A stretch of 64,000 nucleotides of DNA from Verrucomicrobiota bacterium. Its GTDB lineage: Bacteria > Verrucomicrobiota > Verrucomicrobiia > Limisphaerales > JACPZS01. The DNA lies in assembly GCA_016195385.1 (NCBI GenBank), contig JACPZS010000161.1:1-64000 (forward strand), read 5' to 3'. Every line of letters starts with the position of its first letter. The stretch's first letter is position 1. The notes under the pieces are model-generated. The model was given only the letters and a program-made list of their open reading frames with translations. It was not told where the DNA came from and ran no database searches. This document shows positions 27,101-34,731 of this stretch, in pieces. A program made the position numbers and the translations under genes.

Positions 27101-28554
27101 GTGTTTTGCGTGCCGAAGAACAGAAATTTTTTCGTGTGATGCGGATTCGCGTCGAAGCGCTGCTTCTCGCGGCGCGCGAACGTGTGCAGCCGTTTCATCA
27201 TCAACGCGGCAAAGCGTCCGCCTTCCGGTGAAGGTTTCGGCACGGTGTAGCCCGCGCGATTTTTCGTCACCGGAAAATTACCCATCCAAAGATCCAGGCA
27301 CACCACGAATGAACGCTCATAAAGTTGCCCCACCTCGGTCGCGACACATTCCTGCGGCAACGGCCCGCGCCCGTCACCGGCAGACATGGCTTCGGGATCG
27401 AAAAGAGTTTTCCCTGTGTGGCCGAAGTTCTTGCGGAACTCGGTGATAAGTTTGATGAACCCGGCGTTGCCGCCCACGTAACCGATGTCCGCCGTCGCGG
27501 GAATCTGACTGAGATGATCCGTGATGTACGGCAGCGCATGCTGGATGTCGTAGAGCAGGCCGTGATTGTAGGCTTCGCCGACGAGCGCGTTGTGGAGCAT
27601 GGGCGCGTCGAGGCCAGGCAGCATTTGCTCGAGCACGCGGAGGTAACGATTTTCGTGTTCGGCGGTCAGTCGAATTTCTTCGACGGGTTCGTGCGGCATG
27701 CCCCAGGTTTCGGCCTGTTGGGGAATGTACGGCGTGTGAACGTCGTTGACGAAATGGCGCCAGTCGTTGGCGGTGCCGCCTTCGGCGGTGTGCATCATCG
27801 TGTTCACGCGCGTGTGATCGCAGTGATACGAATGATAATGGTCGAGCAGCGAAGAAGTTTTGCCGTTCAAGAGAAACAGCCGGCGGCAAAGATTGCTGTC
27901 CACGTGCCAGCCGAGCACCATCTGCTCGTTCATGCCGTGGATGGCGAACATCTGCTGGCGCGGCGCGAGTTGGAAATCGCCGGGGCCGTCGAAAACATTT
28001 TCCGGATTGCCGATCACGCATTCGTTGAGGTGCAGCCGGCGGCCCCAGTGCTTGAATTGTTCGATGGTTTCCTGCGGCTTCAGCCGATCTGTGGATTCCC
28101 ACAAAATTTCGGGCATCTCGAAACGCGGCAGTTCATAGAGACAATCAGGTAATTTGGCGACGATTTCCGAAAGCGACTGACCGGGCTTGACAGGCACGAA
28201 CACGATGTCGGTGTTCGTGTTGAGAATCCAGCGGTTCTTCGGATTCGAACGGCGCATGGCCACGTTGCGGCACAGCGGTTCGAGCACTTTCATCTTCGTG
28301 CCGTTCTTGCCCTTCTCGTACGACGCGGGACGGAAGCGGAGAATGCGAAGCAATTTCTTGGCGCGCTCGGTCAGCGTGTCGCGGATCGACTCGGGAAACG
28401 TCGGCAGGTCATCCGGCGTGTTGCAATCGACAAAAATGATCTCATCATCCGGATGCGTGAGCACTTCCGCAATGCAGTTGAAACTGAGCGCCGCGCGCTT
28501 GTGGAGGTTGTAGCCGTACGAATCGTTGCGGCCGTAAAGGATGACAGAAATCAT
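21121..28554 (-). CDS. Giant multi-module glycosyltransferase (about five GT modules plus TPR)
   Basis: This single frame of 2,477 residues is the last gene of the flagellin-linked cluster. About 1-330: a GT-A-like module (MISVILYGRNDSYGYNLHKR, DDEIIFVDCNT, WILNTNTDIVFVP). About 400-620: an unassigned region. About 650-1050: GT4 module 1 (FLHVGSLDPHKNF, EGFGFPVLEAMAQDCPVITT near 915). About 1080-1430: GT4 module 2 (EGWGRPHHEAMMMGVPVIAT near 1305). About 1460-1830: GT4 module 3 (KFLFVGGTIQRKGPDVLLKA, EGFGLPVLEAMACGLPVIVT near 1698). About 1940-2190: a GT2 module (TVCLITKNEERFLAGCLKSV, VVVDTGSTDRTVEIA, ILDADEELLPE near 2021). The rest is TPR-like. No signal peptide or membrane helix is seen, so it probably works in the cytoplasm, adding several sugars in turn; the acceptor is inferred to be flagellin or a lipid-linked glycan. 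Confidence 0.93.
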   Translation of the reverse strand: MISVILYGRNDSYGYNLHKRAALSFNCIAEVLTHPDDEIIFVDCNTPDDLPTFPESIRDTLTERAKKLLRILRFRPASYEKGKNGTKMKVLEPLCRNVAMRRSNPKNRWILNTNTDIVFVPVKPGQSLSEIVAKLPDCLYELPRFEMPEILWESTDRLKPQETIEQFKHWGRRLHLNECVIGNPENVFDGPGDFQLAPRQQMFAIHGMNEQMVLGWHVDSNLCRRLFLLNGKTSSLLDHYHSYHCDHTRVNTMMHTAEGGTANDWRHFVNDVHTPYIPQQAETWGMPHEPVEEIRLTAEHENRYLRVLEQMLPGLDAPMLHNALVGEAYNHGLLYDIQHALPYITDHLSQIPATADIGYVGGNAGFIKLITEFRKNFGHTGKTLFDPEAMSAGDGRGPLPQECVATEVGQLYERSFVVCLDLWMGNFPVTKNRAGYTVPKPSPEGGRFAALMMKRLHTFARREKQRFDANPHHTKKFLFFGTQNTWFEDATTQLFGIILTPFSSYVRHGYVRKDAFAKPFRAVPGEHLLVGDTLQQKTAWLAAQSRRPLTDLQFRIADMRVDKALTALAQGTPLESTGDLVVPAMIEFRILLAEVNGLLDEATQLRLLQSQLQTAPASSAPAASARPAKRSSIGKPIIAVDGQTFYCGDSMARGVGHYAFHHLQKCAELKPDWEFWILGDPAGTSEAISRLLKLPNVRVKSLAEVKVADVALYHIPDPLTLAPGFDSPMQRLSGVETTSIFYDVTPLRFYIDSWKKPAQHAYLERLAQLAARAPRLLAISECTRQEVINCGLLGADRVHTIMAGLNRAETQPQISPAVIRDIRKKYGVTQPFFLHVGSLDPHKNFTAVIQAMGAMRGAARAQLVVVGQKEHFLKQIAEHCEQMKMRDIIFTGFIPRADLEVLYRDAVALLFLSMWEGFGFPVLEAMAQDCPVITTGVSSIPEVAGDAALMFRPNDVAAIGRAMVELLKNPRQRDAMRVKGRAQAAKFSWENTARASIAVWEEMLGLTSQPTRVTVPGNFPSPILQIKPTPPQSPVTTTLQPLEVAHRDVVWFAPWQNPSGYCSEAFSLTQDLPRSLKLDFFAVAKTKSKSFVEGLPKNLQKHLSEHLRSRAEVAGKICVTHTPGSSFAPQPGAAYNIGRTMFETDRLPLAWVTRCNQMDEVWVPSEFNRETFAASGVERDKLVVIPGAVDANHFDPVRHTALPLPNRAKFNFLSVFEWSSRKGGDVLLSAYLREFSAQDDVCLYLRAYLVNQPDGDPTQTIRRLIDQHAATLVLGDKQLPRIEILAEQIPTAELPRLYKAVDCLVAPSRGEGWGRPHHEAMMMGVPVIATNWSGNTAFMNAENSYLIDYELVEVTRTEPELWHYRGHRWADPKENHLRELMRRVQQNPAEAVAKGKVARSRMQARFSCEAVAAQVVARLEVIEQKLITPVCLAMAARSLPQPKPNSQSIHVAWEGSFLDFGSLSYVNREFAQQLSKLPGVQLTCVGQNTTSAQAPSDASLRDFARRLKPQASKQTQLTIRQAWPPDWTAPERGAWVMMQPWEFGVLPAEWVKQLGKVDEAWVNSHHTRRAYIDSGVDPAKVKVVPLGIDPEHFRPEVKPLPLATNKKFKFLFVGGTIQRKGPDVLLKAYLQNFTAADDVCLVIKDFGGSTVYAGQTLAEQIKALAANPSAPAILYLDQELPPDAMPGLYAACDCLVHPYRGEGFGLPVLEAMACGLPVIVTAGGSTDDFATDEFAFRIPARRHSLGPEVSGMPLAGNGWWLEPDADALGQQMRHVHSQPNDARAKGSAASAHVRREWTWARAAQATAQCARELLARRQAEADAIAKRRARKPQPLVLPETAKVGNLVQARAQLKENQLAAAWETTAQAIVARPFHPEGWLLLAEIARIHDDTSLVKFCADRALALVPKWRPAQQFLRAPNKKMGIQAALPPLLEALLRDSSTPTLTVCLITKNEERFLAGCLKSVREFAQQIVVVDTGSTDRTVEIAKEFGAEVHSFMWCDDFSAARNAALEHATGDWILILDADEELLPESRAALLKEMQAPDVMAYRVPIIDPEEEGCSYVPRLFRNAPGLFFVGRIHEQVFSSLEVRRQEWNLENRLGTAKLLHHGYTKAVVQDRHKVARNLRLLERAIEELPNEPNLIMNFGLELVRSGQLEAGLEQYWEAFHLMSALPASQVVPELRETLLTQLATHLMGAKQFDQIVRLLQAPLAKSAGLTASLHFTLGLALMELQRPVEAAAQMRECLAKRNQPALCPVNKDIRKAAPQHCLAMCLAKIGKPADVEKAFQAALADDATSRPARFDYAKFLAEQSRALDAIKQLHALVTESAQDESAWLAGGYIALRTPGFAEFAADWTGEAVRFFPENLQLALHRAEALLLNGDAKAALPWWRKAHSPTQPGQFAALIVCEVLNGNVGKLAPPANEIETSQEFLKWYRRLIETNAGTVIRALNERLADLRRILPTAASCLDEALAEAKAA

Positions 28555-28580
28555 AAAGATTTTTCCGAATTGGCTTCAAT

Positions 28581-29963
28581 TCATGCGGCCGACGCCGTGG
28601 CCAGATTGTCCTCGCGATGAGTTGCGAGCCGCGCCGGGGCGGCGAGGCGGCTGTAAATGATTTCCAAAACTTCGGCCAGTTCCTCGTTGCGTTCCCGCCG
28701 CGCCGAAGCCAGGTGGTAGAGGAGCATGGGCACCAGCGCCGGTTGACCGCGCGTGCCGTGCTTTTGGATCTCGGCGGAAATGTCGCGGGACGCGAAGAGC
28801 GCGTTGAGCGCTGCCGTGGCGTTCTCCACCTCGGATTCAGAAACCGGCTCCGGCCGGTTGAGCATCCGGCCAAGCGTATGACGCAGGCGCAGCATCTCAG
28901 GATTCGCTTCTGCCGGTGCGGGCGATGCGAAAGACGGCTGCGTGGACGCGAGCCTTTCCCGTCCGAAATGAAATAGTTTCCCTTCCTTGATGGCAGCGTC
29001 GAAAACCTTGTTGTAGTGTTGGTACGAAAGCTTTTCCCCCGCGAGTTCCGGCGTGAGCGCGTCGAGGCAGTAATCGAAATCAATGAGCGGCGCCAATTCG
29101 CTGCGGAATTTTTTCAGCAGCTCAATCGCGCAGTCCGGCAAATCAAAAATTTCAAAGAGGCAGGCGAGCTTGAGCTTTTTGATCGGGGAAAATTCGCGGG
29201 GCCACATGCGCTCAAAATCCGCGTCGCCGAGATCCTGGAAATACAACGCCTCGCCCCATTGCACGGCACCGTGCGTCGTTTGCGCGGGAATGTCGTAGAG
29301 AAACGGACGCGGCAGATCCGCGCGGCTGTAGCGATAGACATCGAGATTGAACAAGGTGAAACCTTGGTTACGGAGCAGACGATCGATGTTGCCGAACAAA
29401 TTCGCTTCGTCATCAATCGGGCCGAGGAATGGGCACTCGACCGTGAGGCCGAGGACGCCGCCGGCGGCGAGCGTCTGGCGCGCGCCGACAAGCACCGGAT
29501 AATCAGAACCATCGGTATCAATCTTGATGAAATCGACGGCACGGCGATTCGATTCGGGCAGCCATCCATCCACGGTGAGCTGTTTCTTCGACCACACCAT
29601 TTCCGCGCCGGAATTGAACACCTGCTGCTGATAATTCAGGTTCATCAAGCCGGTGGCACGCACCGCGCTCGTGCGCTGGAACGAGCCATTGTTGCGGGCG
29701 GCGATTTTGTCCAGGGGCTGCGTTGGCATTCCGGAGCCGACGAAGCCGTCCTCGTAGCGCACGCGTGGATTCGTCTCGATGCGATTGAGCCGCTCAACCT
29801 CGGTGACGAGCGGATCAAAGCCCGTGGCTTTCAGGTAGGGCTGGAAAACATTCCAATGTGGCTGGATGCCGCCGCTCGCGCCGACATCGAGCAGGAAAAA
29901 TTCCTCGGCGCTCAGGCAGCCTTGGGCGAGGACGTGTTTTGTGAAAGGAGTTTGCGAGTTCAT
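28581..29963 (-). CDS. FkbM-family methyltransferase with a cluster-specific C-terminal domain
   Basis: This is a 460-residue protein. The N-terminal part (about 20-270) is an FkbM-type SAM methyltransferase: FFLLDVGASGGIQPHW (SAM-binding loop), KATGFDPLVTEVERL, SAVRATGLMNLNYQQQ, DFIKIDTDGSDYPVLVGARQ and LTVECPFLGP. Such enzymes O-methylate sugars in glycans. About 361-450 is a separate helical domain (LGRMLNRPEPVSESEVENA, VPMLLYHLASARRERNEELA, EVLEIIYSRLAA) that is also present at the end of the neighbouring GT2 protein (29982-31223). It is 18 bp from that gene and 26 bp from the giant glycosyltransferase, within one operon, and is likely to cap or decorate the flagellin glycan. Confidence 0.88.
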   Translation of the reverse strand: MNSQTPFTKHVLAQGCLSAEEFFLLDVGASGGIQPHWNVFQPYLKATGFDPLVTEVERLNRIETNPRVRYEDGFVGSGMPTQPLDKIAARNNGSFQRTSAVRATGLMNLNYQQQVFNSGAEMVWSKKQLTVDGWLPESNRRAVDFIKIDTDGSDYPVLVGARQTLAAGGVLGLTVECPFLGPIDDEANLFGNIDRLLRNQGFTLFNLDVYRYSRADLPRPFLYDIPAQTTHGAVQWGEALYFQDLGDADFERMWPREFSPIKKLKLACLFEIFDLPDCAIELLKKFRSELAPLIDFDYCLDALTPELAGEKLSYQHYNKVFDAAIKEGKLFHFGRERLASTQPSFASPAPAEANPEMLRLRHTLGRMLNRPEPVSESEVENATAALNALFASRDISAEIQKHGTRGQPALVPMLLYHLASARRERNEELAEVLEIIYSRLAAPARLATHREDNLATASAA

Positions 29964-29981
29964 GGTGAGCTAAGTTGGGAT

Positions 29982-31223
29982 TCAGGCGGCGTGAGCGGTG
30001 CAGCGGCCGTAAATGGTTTCCAGCGCCTCCGCGAGCACATGGTTTTCCTCCATCCACGCCGCTTGCAGATGTTGCGCAATCAGCGGCACCGTGGCGGGGG
30101 GAAATTGCGCGATGCGGTCGCGAATGTGGGCAAGTGGATCCTCGGCGGTTACGATTTCGTTCAACGTGTTCATGGCCGCCACGAGGTCGGCTTCCGAAAC
30201 CGGCTCGGCTCGGCCGAGCATGCGCCCGATGCGCTGGCTCAACACCTCGAACGAACTGGCTGAATCGTTCGTTGGACCTGCGTCCGTCGGTAAATCAGCG
30301 GCTGCTTTTGGCGCGGGATCGCTGGTTGGATCACGAGCTTCCGTTTTCGCGGAAATCCTTTGGCGCACGCTTTCCAGCGGCTTGGCCGAGGGCGCGAGAC
30401 TTTCCGCCAGGTTGAACAGCCGTTCAAACTCGGCCGACTGTCCCTCGATGCGCAGCAAAGATTCCGCCGCCCAGGCGTAAATTCCCCCCACGGCCTCGCG
30501 ATAAATCTCGTGGTCGATGCCCACGCCGGCGCGCGTCAAATGGCGGCCTAACGCGGTGATCTTGTCCTGGCAGAACTGTTCGTACGTCGCGGCGCGGCAA
30601 CTCATGCTGTGCTCGCTGATGCGCGTGCTGCCAAAGAGATCCTGAACGAGATGGATCGGCAGATGGCTCAAACGCAGCCAGAGATCGAAATCCGCGCAGG
30701 TCTTCAACGTTTCGTCGAAGCGCAGTTCATCGCCACAAACCGCACGCGCGAAAAACGAAACCGAAAAGGGTGGAACCACTTCGCAACGCCGCAGACCCGC
30801 CAGCTCAAATTCGGGCGGCGTCCACGTGCTGGTGATTTTTCGGTGCTCGTCGATCATGTGCGACACGCCGTAGAACGCCGCCCAATCGGGGTGGGCTTGG
30901 AATTGCGCCGCCGTTTTTGCCAGCGCGTCCGGTTCGAGCAAATTATCCGCGTCGATGGTGCCGATGAGCGCGCCCTGGCAGCGGCGCACCGCGCGATTGT
31001 AGGCGTCGCCGATGCCGCCGTCCGGCTCGGACACGATTTCGATGGCCGGCAAATCGCAGAGGCTCCGTAGATATTCGAGCGAGCCATCGGTAGAACGCGC
31101 GTCCTGAACGATCAGTTCAAAGTCGCGAAAGGTTTGCGCCCGGACGGATTCGATTGCTTGTGGCAAATAGGGCATCCCGTTTTTGACGCAAAGAATCAGG
31201 GAGATAAGTGGAGTCGAGGACAT
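29982..31223 (-). CDS. GT2-family glycosyltransferase with a cluster-specific C-terminal domain
   Basis: This is a 413-residue protein. Residues about 7-230 form a GT-A fold glycosyltransferase of family 2: ISLILCVKNGMPYLPQAIES, FELIVQDARSTDGSLEYL, SEPDGGIGDAYNRAV and LIGTIDADNLLEPDAL (the DxD-type metal site). It has no membrane segments. The C-terminal domain (about 328-413: IGRMLGRAEPVSEADLVAA, VPLIAQHLQAAWMEENHVLA, EALETIYGRCTA) matches the one on the adjacent FkbM protein. It is 13 bp from the C-methyltransferase gene upstream. It probably transfers one sugar of the same glycan; donor and acceptor are unknown. Confidence 0.9.
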   Translation of the reverse strand: MSSTPLISLILCVKNGMPYLPQAIESVRAQTFRDFELIVQDARSTDGSLEYLRSLCDLPAIEIVSEPDGGIGDAYNRAVRRCQGALIGTIDADNLLEPDALAKTAAQFQAHPDWAAFYGVSHMIDEHRKITSTWTPPEFELAGLRRCEVVPPFSVSFFARAVCGDELRFDETLKTCADFDLWLRLSHLPIHLVQDLFGSTRISEHSMSCRAATYEQFCQDKITALGRHLTRAGVGIDHEIYREAVGGIYAWAAESLLRIEGQSAEFERLFNLAESLAPSAKPLESVRQRISAKTEARDPTSDPAPKAAADLPTDAGPTNDSASSFEVLSQRIGRMLGRAEPVSEADLVAAMNTLNEIVTAEDPLAHIRDRIAQFPPATVPLIAQHLQAAWMEENHVLAEALETIYGRCTAHAA

Positions 31224-31236
31224 AGCGTGATTTGAT

Positions 31237-32517
31237 CTAGTTAGTGGTTGATGAATCCGCCTTGATGATTCGCGGCGTCGGCAGCGGCACGATGAAGTCG
31301 CCGCGAAAACCTTTTTGTTTCAACTTCGGAATGAGTTCGTCGGCGATGTGCCACGAAAGCAGCAACGCGTATTCCGGCTGGTCCGCGAACAACCGGCTTT
31401 CCTCCAGCACGGGAATCAACGTGCCGGGAATGTATTTGCCGACTTTGTGCGAACCGCCGACTTCCAGGACGCAACCGAGGATCGCGTCGTCGAGTCCGAC
31501 GTAATTGATGAGCGTGCTGGCGCGCGACGGCGCGCCGATGCCGTAGATGCGGCCGCCGCGTTGCTTGATGTCGAGCGCGAGCGACTGCAACTGCATTTTG
31601 GAAAGCGCGACTTGGCGTTTGAACTCCGCCAGCCTGGCTCCATTCAGCGCCGAGCGTTTTTCCTCCAGCAGCATCGCGGCGACGCTGGCCTGCGCCGGAT
31701 ATTGGCCGGGCCGCGCGGCATAGACGCGGATCGAGCCGCCGTGTGTCGGAATGCGTTTCGCGTGAAACACCGTCAGCCCGTGCATTTCGAGCAGATACTT
31801 GAGGCTGTGCAGCGAGTAATAGCGCAGATGCTCGTGGTAGATCGTGTCGTATTGGAGCGTCTCGACGAGCGAGTGAACGTAATGCGACTCGGAGACGAAC
31901 ACGCCGTCCGGCGCGAGCAACGAAGTCAGATTGTCCACCACGGCGTGGACATCTTCGATGTGGGCAAAAACATTCGTGGCCGTAATGATTTTGGCCGCGC
32001 CTTTCTCGGCGCGAACTTTGGTGGCCGCCTCTGCGTTAAAAAAAGAGATGAGCGTTGGAATGTCACGCTGATTGGCGAGGTTGCCGACGTTGGCTGGCTC
32101 GATGCCCTGGACGCGGTGGTGTGGGGCGAAGTTGCTCAATAGCGTGCCGTCATTCGCGCCGATATCCACGACGAGATCGTCGGGCTTCAGCGGCAGGAGC
32201 GAGCGGCATTCGCGGTAAAGCTCGGCGAAATTTTCGCGGAGAATTTTGGTGGTGCCGCTCGTGTAGGGATATTCGGGCGGGAACAAAACGCGCGGATCGA
32301 CAATCAAGCCGAGCTGAATCAACTGGCAGCACGGGCAGCGCAAAAGCTGCGCCGGATAACCCGGTTGCTCGTGCGGTGTCGAGCCGATCGCCGGCATCGT
32401 ATTGACCGGCGGCAGATAGCCGAGGAAGAGGACGTTTTCCAAGCCCGGTGATTTGCAGACCTGGCAGGATTTCACCACCGCGCTGGAACCGGTGCCAAGA
32501 GTAAGAGGTGTTTTCAT
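31237..32517 (-). CDS. SAM-dependent sugar C-methyltransferase (NovU/TylC3-like)
   Basis: The start at ATG 32517 gives 426 residues; longer in-frame readings run into the epimerase gene. The architecture is that of NDP-sugar C-methyltransferases: an N-terminal zinc-binding part (CQVCKSPGLENVLFLGYLPP, then LLRCPCCQLIQLG), a central SAM domain (DDLVVDIGANDGTLLSNF, RVQGIEPANVGNLA) and a C-terminal extension (YSLHSLKYLLEMHGLTVFHA, GGSIRVYAAR, GGRIYGIGAPSRASTLINYV). Such enzymes add a methyl group to carbon 3 or 5 of a keto-sugar nucleotide. It lies 28 bp after the epimerase/dehydratase and 13 bp before the GT2 gene, fitting synthesis of a branched sugar for the glycan. Confidence 0.93.
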   Translation of the reverse strand: MKTPLTLGTGSSAVVKSCQVCKSPGLENVLFLGYLPPVNTMPAIGSTPHEQPGYPAQLLRCPCCQLIQLGLIVDPRVLFPPEYPYTSGTTKILRENFAELYRECRSLLPLKPDDLVVDIGANDGTLLSNFAPHHRVQGIEPANVGNLANQRDIPTLISFFNAEAATKVRAEKGAAKIITATNVFAHIEDVHAVVDNLTSLLAPDGVFVSESHYVHSLVETLQYDTIYHEHLRYYSLHSLKYLLEMHGLTVFHAKRIPTHGGSIRVYAARPGQYPAQASVAAMLLEEKRSALNGARLAEFKRQVALSKMQLQSLALDIKQRGGRIYGIGAPSRASTLINYVGLDDAILGCVLEVGGSHKVGKYIPGTLIPVLEESRLFADQPEYALLLSWHIADELIPKLKQKGFRGDFIVPLPTPRIIKADSSTTN

Positions 32518-32545
32518 GGGAAGATAATTGGAGTGAGTGATTTCA

Positions 32546-33556
32546 TCAGGCAGCTCGAGAAATGGGCGGCGCAGACGAAGCCTGCGGACGGAGATGCGCA
32601 TGCTCATCGTACCAGCGCGCCACGCCGGGCAAACCAGCGCGGAACGCGACGCGCGGCGCAAAACCAAGCCGGCGGAGTTTCGTGATGTCAGGACAACGGC
32701 GCAGCGTGCTGCCGGGCTGGAGCGGGCCAGGCTGTATCTCGATGGCGCGTCCGAAGTAGCGGGCCACTTCGCGGGCGGCTTCGGCCACGCTCGTCTCTTC
32801 GTCCGAACCCACATGATAGATGTTCAGGTGCTCACCGCGATCGAGCAGGAAGGCAAGCCCGTCCGTGAAATCGTCGATGTGCGTGAACGCGCGCGTCTCG
32901 GAGCCGGTGCCTTGAATCGGAAAATGGATCGTGCCCGACGAAGCCGTGCAAAGTTCCTTCAGCCGCAGGACGAATTGCGGCAGGACGTGCTCCCAGCCCA
33001 TGTTTGGCCCATAGACATTGTGTGGACGAAAAATCACCACGCGATCGAAGTGAACGCGGCCGTAGTTGATCGCAAGAAGTTCGCTGATGATTTTTCCGCC
33101 GCCATACGAATAGCGCGGGTTCAGCGGATCCGGGACCGAGAGCGGCGCGGATTCGTCCGTCGGAACCGTGGGCGGTGTTTGATAAACCTCGGAGCTGGAC
33201 GCCAGCGCCAGTTCACGCACACTAGCAGCCCGGCAGCCATTTAGCACGTTCATCATTCCCGTCACCGCGACGTCGAGAATCAAATCCGGCTTCGTGTAAA
33301 AAAATTCCGTGCCATTGACATAAGCCAGGTGGATGACGCTCTCCACGCCGTGACAAGCGCGGCGCACGGTTTCCGCGTCGCGGATGTCAGCGCGAACAAA
33401 CTCAAGTTCACTCATCACGTCTCGCAGCCGATCGGCGCTGCCGCGCGAATCGTTGTCGAGCACCCGCACGCGATGACCGTCGCGAAGCAGACGTTGGACG
33501 ACCGCGCTGCCGATGAAGCCAGTGCCGCCGGTGACAAGATAATTTTTTGCGCTCAT
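32546..33556 (-). CDS. NAD-dependent nucleotide-sugar epimerase/dehydratase
   Basis: ATG 33556 is chosen: it gives 336 residues starting MSAKNYLVTGGTGFIGSAVV, with the Rossmann GxxGxxG at the very N terminus, and overlaps the aminotransferase stop as ATGA. Catalytic Ser/Tyr/Lys features are LALASSSEVYQTPP and YSYGGGKIISELLA (YxxxK). RPHNVYGPNMGWEHVLPQFV and the SETRAFTHIDDFTDGL stretch are typical of extended SDR enzymes acting on UDP- or dTDP-sugars. The exact reaction (4-epimerase, 4,6-dehydratase or reductase) cannot be told by eye. It is coupled to a PLP aminotransferase, as in amino-sugar pathways. Confidence 0.93.
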   Translation of the reverse strand: MSAKNYLVTGGTGFIGSAVVQRLLRDGHRVRVLDNDSRGSADRLRDVMSELEFVRADIRDAETVRRACHGVESVIHLAYVNGTEFFYTKPDLILDVAVTGMMNVLNGCRAASVRELALASSSEVYQTPPTVPTDESAPLSVPDPLNPRYSYGGGKIISELLAINYGRVHFDRVVIFRPHNVYGPNMGWEHVLPQFVLRLKELCTASSGTIHFPIQGTGSETRAFTHIDDFTDGLAFLLDRGEHLNIYHVGSDEETSVAEAAREVARYFGRAIEIQPGPLQPGSTLRRCPDITKLRRLGFAPRVAFRAGLPGVARWYDEHAHLRPQASSAPPISRAA

Positions 33557-34731
33557 GCGGCGATCTTCGCGATGGCGCGCTTGGGCAATGGCGTCATGGT
33601 GCGATGCGCTTTCGCTCCACTGTCTGATCGGGATGGTTGCGCGGCCCATTCGACTACCGCGCGGCAAACCGTGAGCACATCCCCATCAGTCAGCGTAAAC
33701 GCTGACGGCAACCAGAGCGCGTTCGGTCCCAGCCGGGTGCTGTTCGGAAAACGATCGTTGGTTGCTCGATACGGCGTCTGCGTGTGCAAAGGGAACCAGA
33801 AACGGCGGCAGAAAATCTGGCGCGCTTCCAAAAACTCGACCAGCGCGTCGCGGTCTTCCACCAGCGCATCCGTCCATTGCGGCACTTCGCCGGCGGCGAG
33901 ATCGAAGCCTGGCAATGTGATTGGTTCGCAGTCGGCCAATTCCACGGCGTAGATCGAAAAGATTTTCTTCTGGCGCTCGATTCGTTCCGGCAACGCGTCA
34001 AGCTGCGCCAGCCCCACAGCCGCCTGTAGGTTGGTGAGTTTGAAATTGAAGCCGACAGCGTGATGCACGTCATCGCCGCCCGTGCCGCGTCCGCGACGGC
34101 CGTGATCCTTCAACTCACGCAATCGCGTGTGCAGCGCATCGTCATTCGTTAGCACCATTCCGCCCTGGCCGGTGGTGATCGTTTTGTTCGGCGAGAAGGA
34201 GAGGCAACCGGCCGCGCCGATGGTTCCAAGACATTTTCCGTCTAGACGCGAGAGCAGCGCCTCGGCGGCATCTTCGACGACGAAGAGATTGTGCGCTTCG
34301 GCCACGCGTCGGATCGCGGGCAGGTCGGCGGCGCGTCCACTGACATGCACCGGCATGATGGCTTTGGTGCGCGGGGTGATCGCTTCGGCGATCTGCCGCG
34401 GGCAGATGTTGAGCGTGAGCGGGTCCACATCAACGAGCACCGGGGTGGCGCCCGCAAGCTTCACCGCATTGGCCGTAGCAATGAACGTGATGTCCGGCAC
34501 GATCACTTCATCGCCCGGGCCGACGCCCAGCGCAGCCAGTGCGAGGAACAGTGCAGTGGTTCCGCTCGTGACGGCGACGGCGTGTTTCGCTCCGACCAAC
34601 GCAGCGACTTCGCACTCGAAGCGTGATGTAACTTCGCCGTCATTGAGATAATTGCTCGCGAGCACTTCTGCGATCAGGTGTTGCTCCGTGCCGGCAAGTT
34701 GCGGTGACCACCAGGGAATGGGTTTGTTCAT
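33553..34731 (-). CDS. DegT/DnrJ/EryC1-type PLP sugar aminotransferase
   Basis: This 392-residue protein has the motifs of sugar aminotransferases: EVAALVGAKHAVAVTSGTTA, GDEVIVPDITFIATANAVKL, LFVVEDAAEALLS, and the PLP lysine in LSFSPNKTITTGQGGM followed by LKDHGRRGRG. It converts a keto-sugar nucleotide into an amino sugar with glutamate as donor. ATGA overlaps link it to the formyltransferase upstream (34728-34731) and the epimerase downstream (33553-33556), so the three are translationally coupled. With the formyltransferase it points to a formamido sugar. Cytoplasmic. Confidence 0.95.
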   Translation of the reverse strand: MNKPIPWWSPQLAGTEQHLIAEVLASNYLNDGEVTSRFECEVAALVGAKHAVAVTSGTTALFLALAALGVGPGDEVIVPDITFIATANAVKLAGATPVLVDVDPLTLNICPRQIAEAITPRTKAIMPVHVSGRAADLPAIRRVAEAHNLFVVEDAAEALLSRLDGKCLGTIGAAGCLSFSPNKTITTGQGGMVLTNDDALHTRLRELKDHGRRGRGTGGDDVHHAVGFNFKLTNLQAAVGLAQLDALPERIERQKKIFSIYAVELADCEPITLPGFDLAAGEVPQWTDALVEDRDALVEFLEARQIFCRRFWFPLHTQTPYRATNDRFPNSTRLGPNALWLPSAFTLTDGDVLTVCRAVVEWAAQPSRSDSGAKAHRTMTPLPKRAIAKIAA

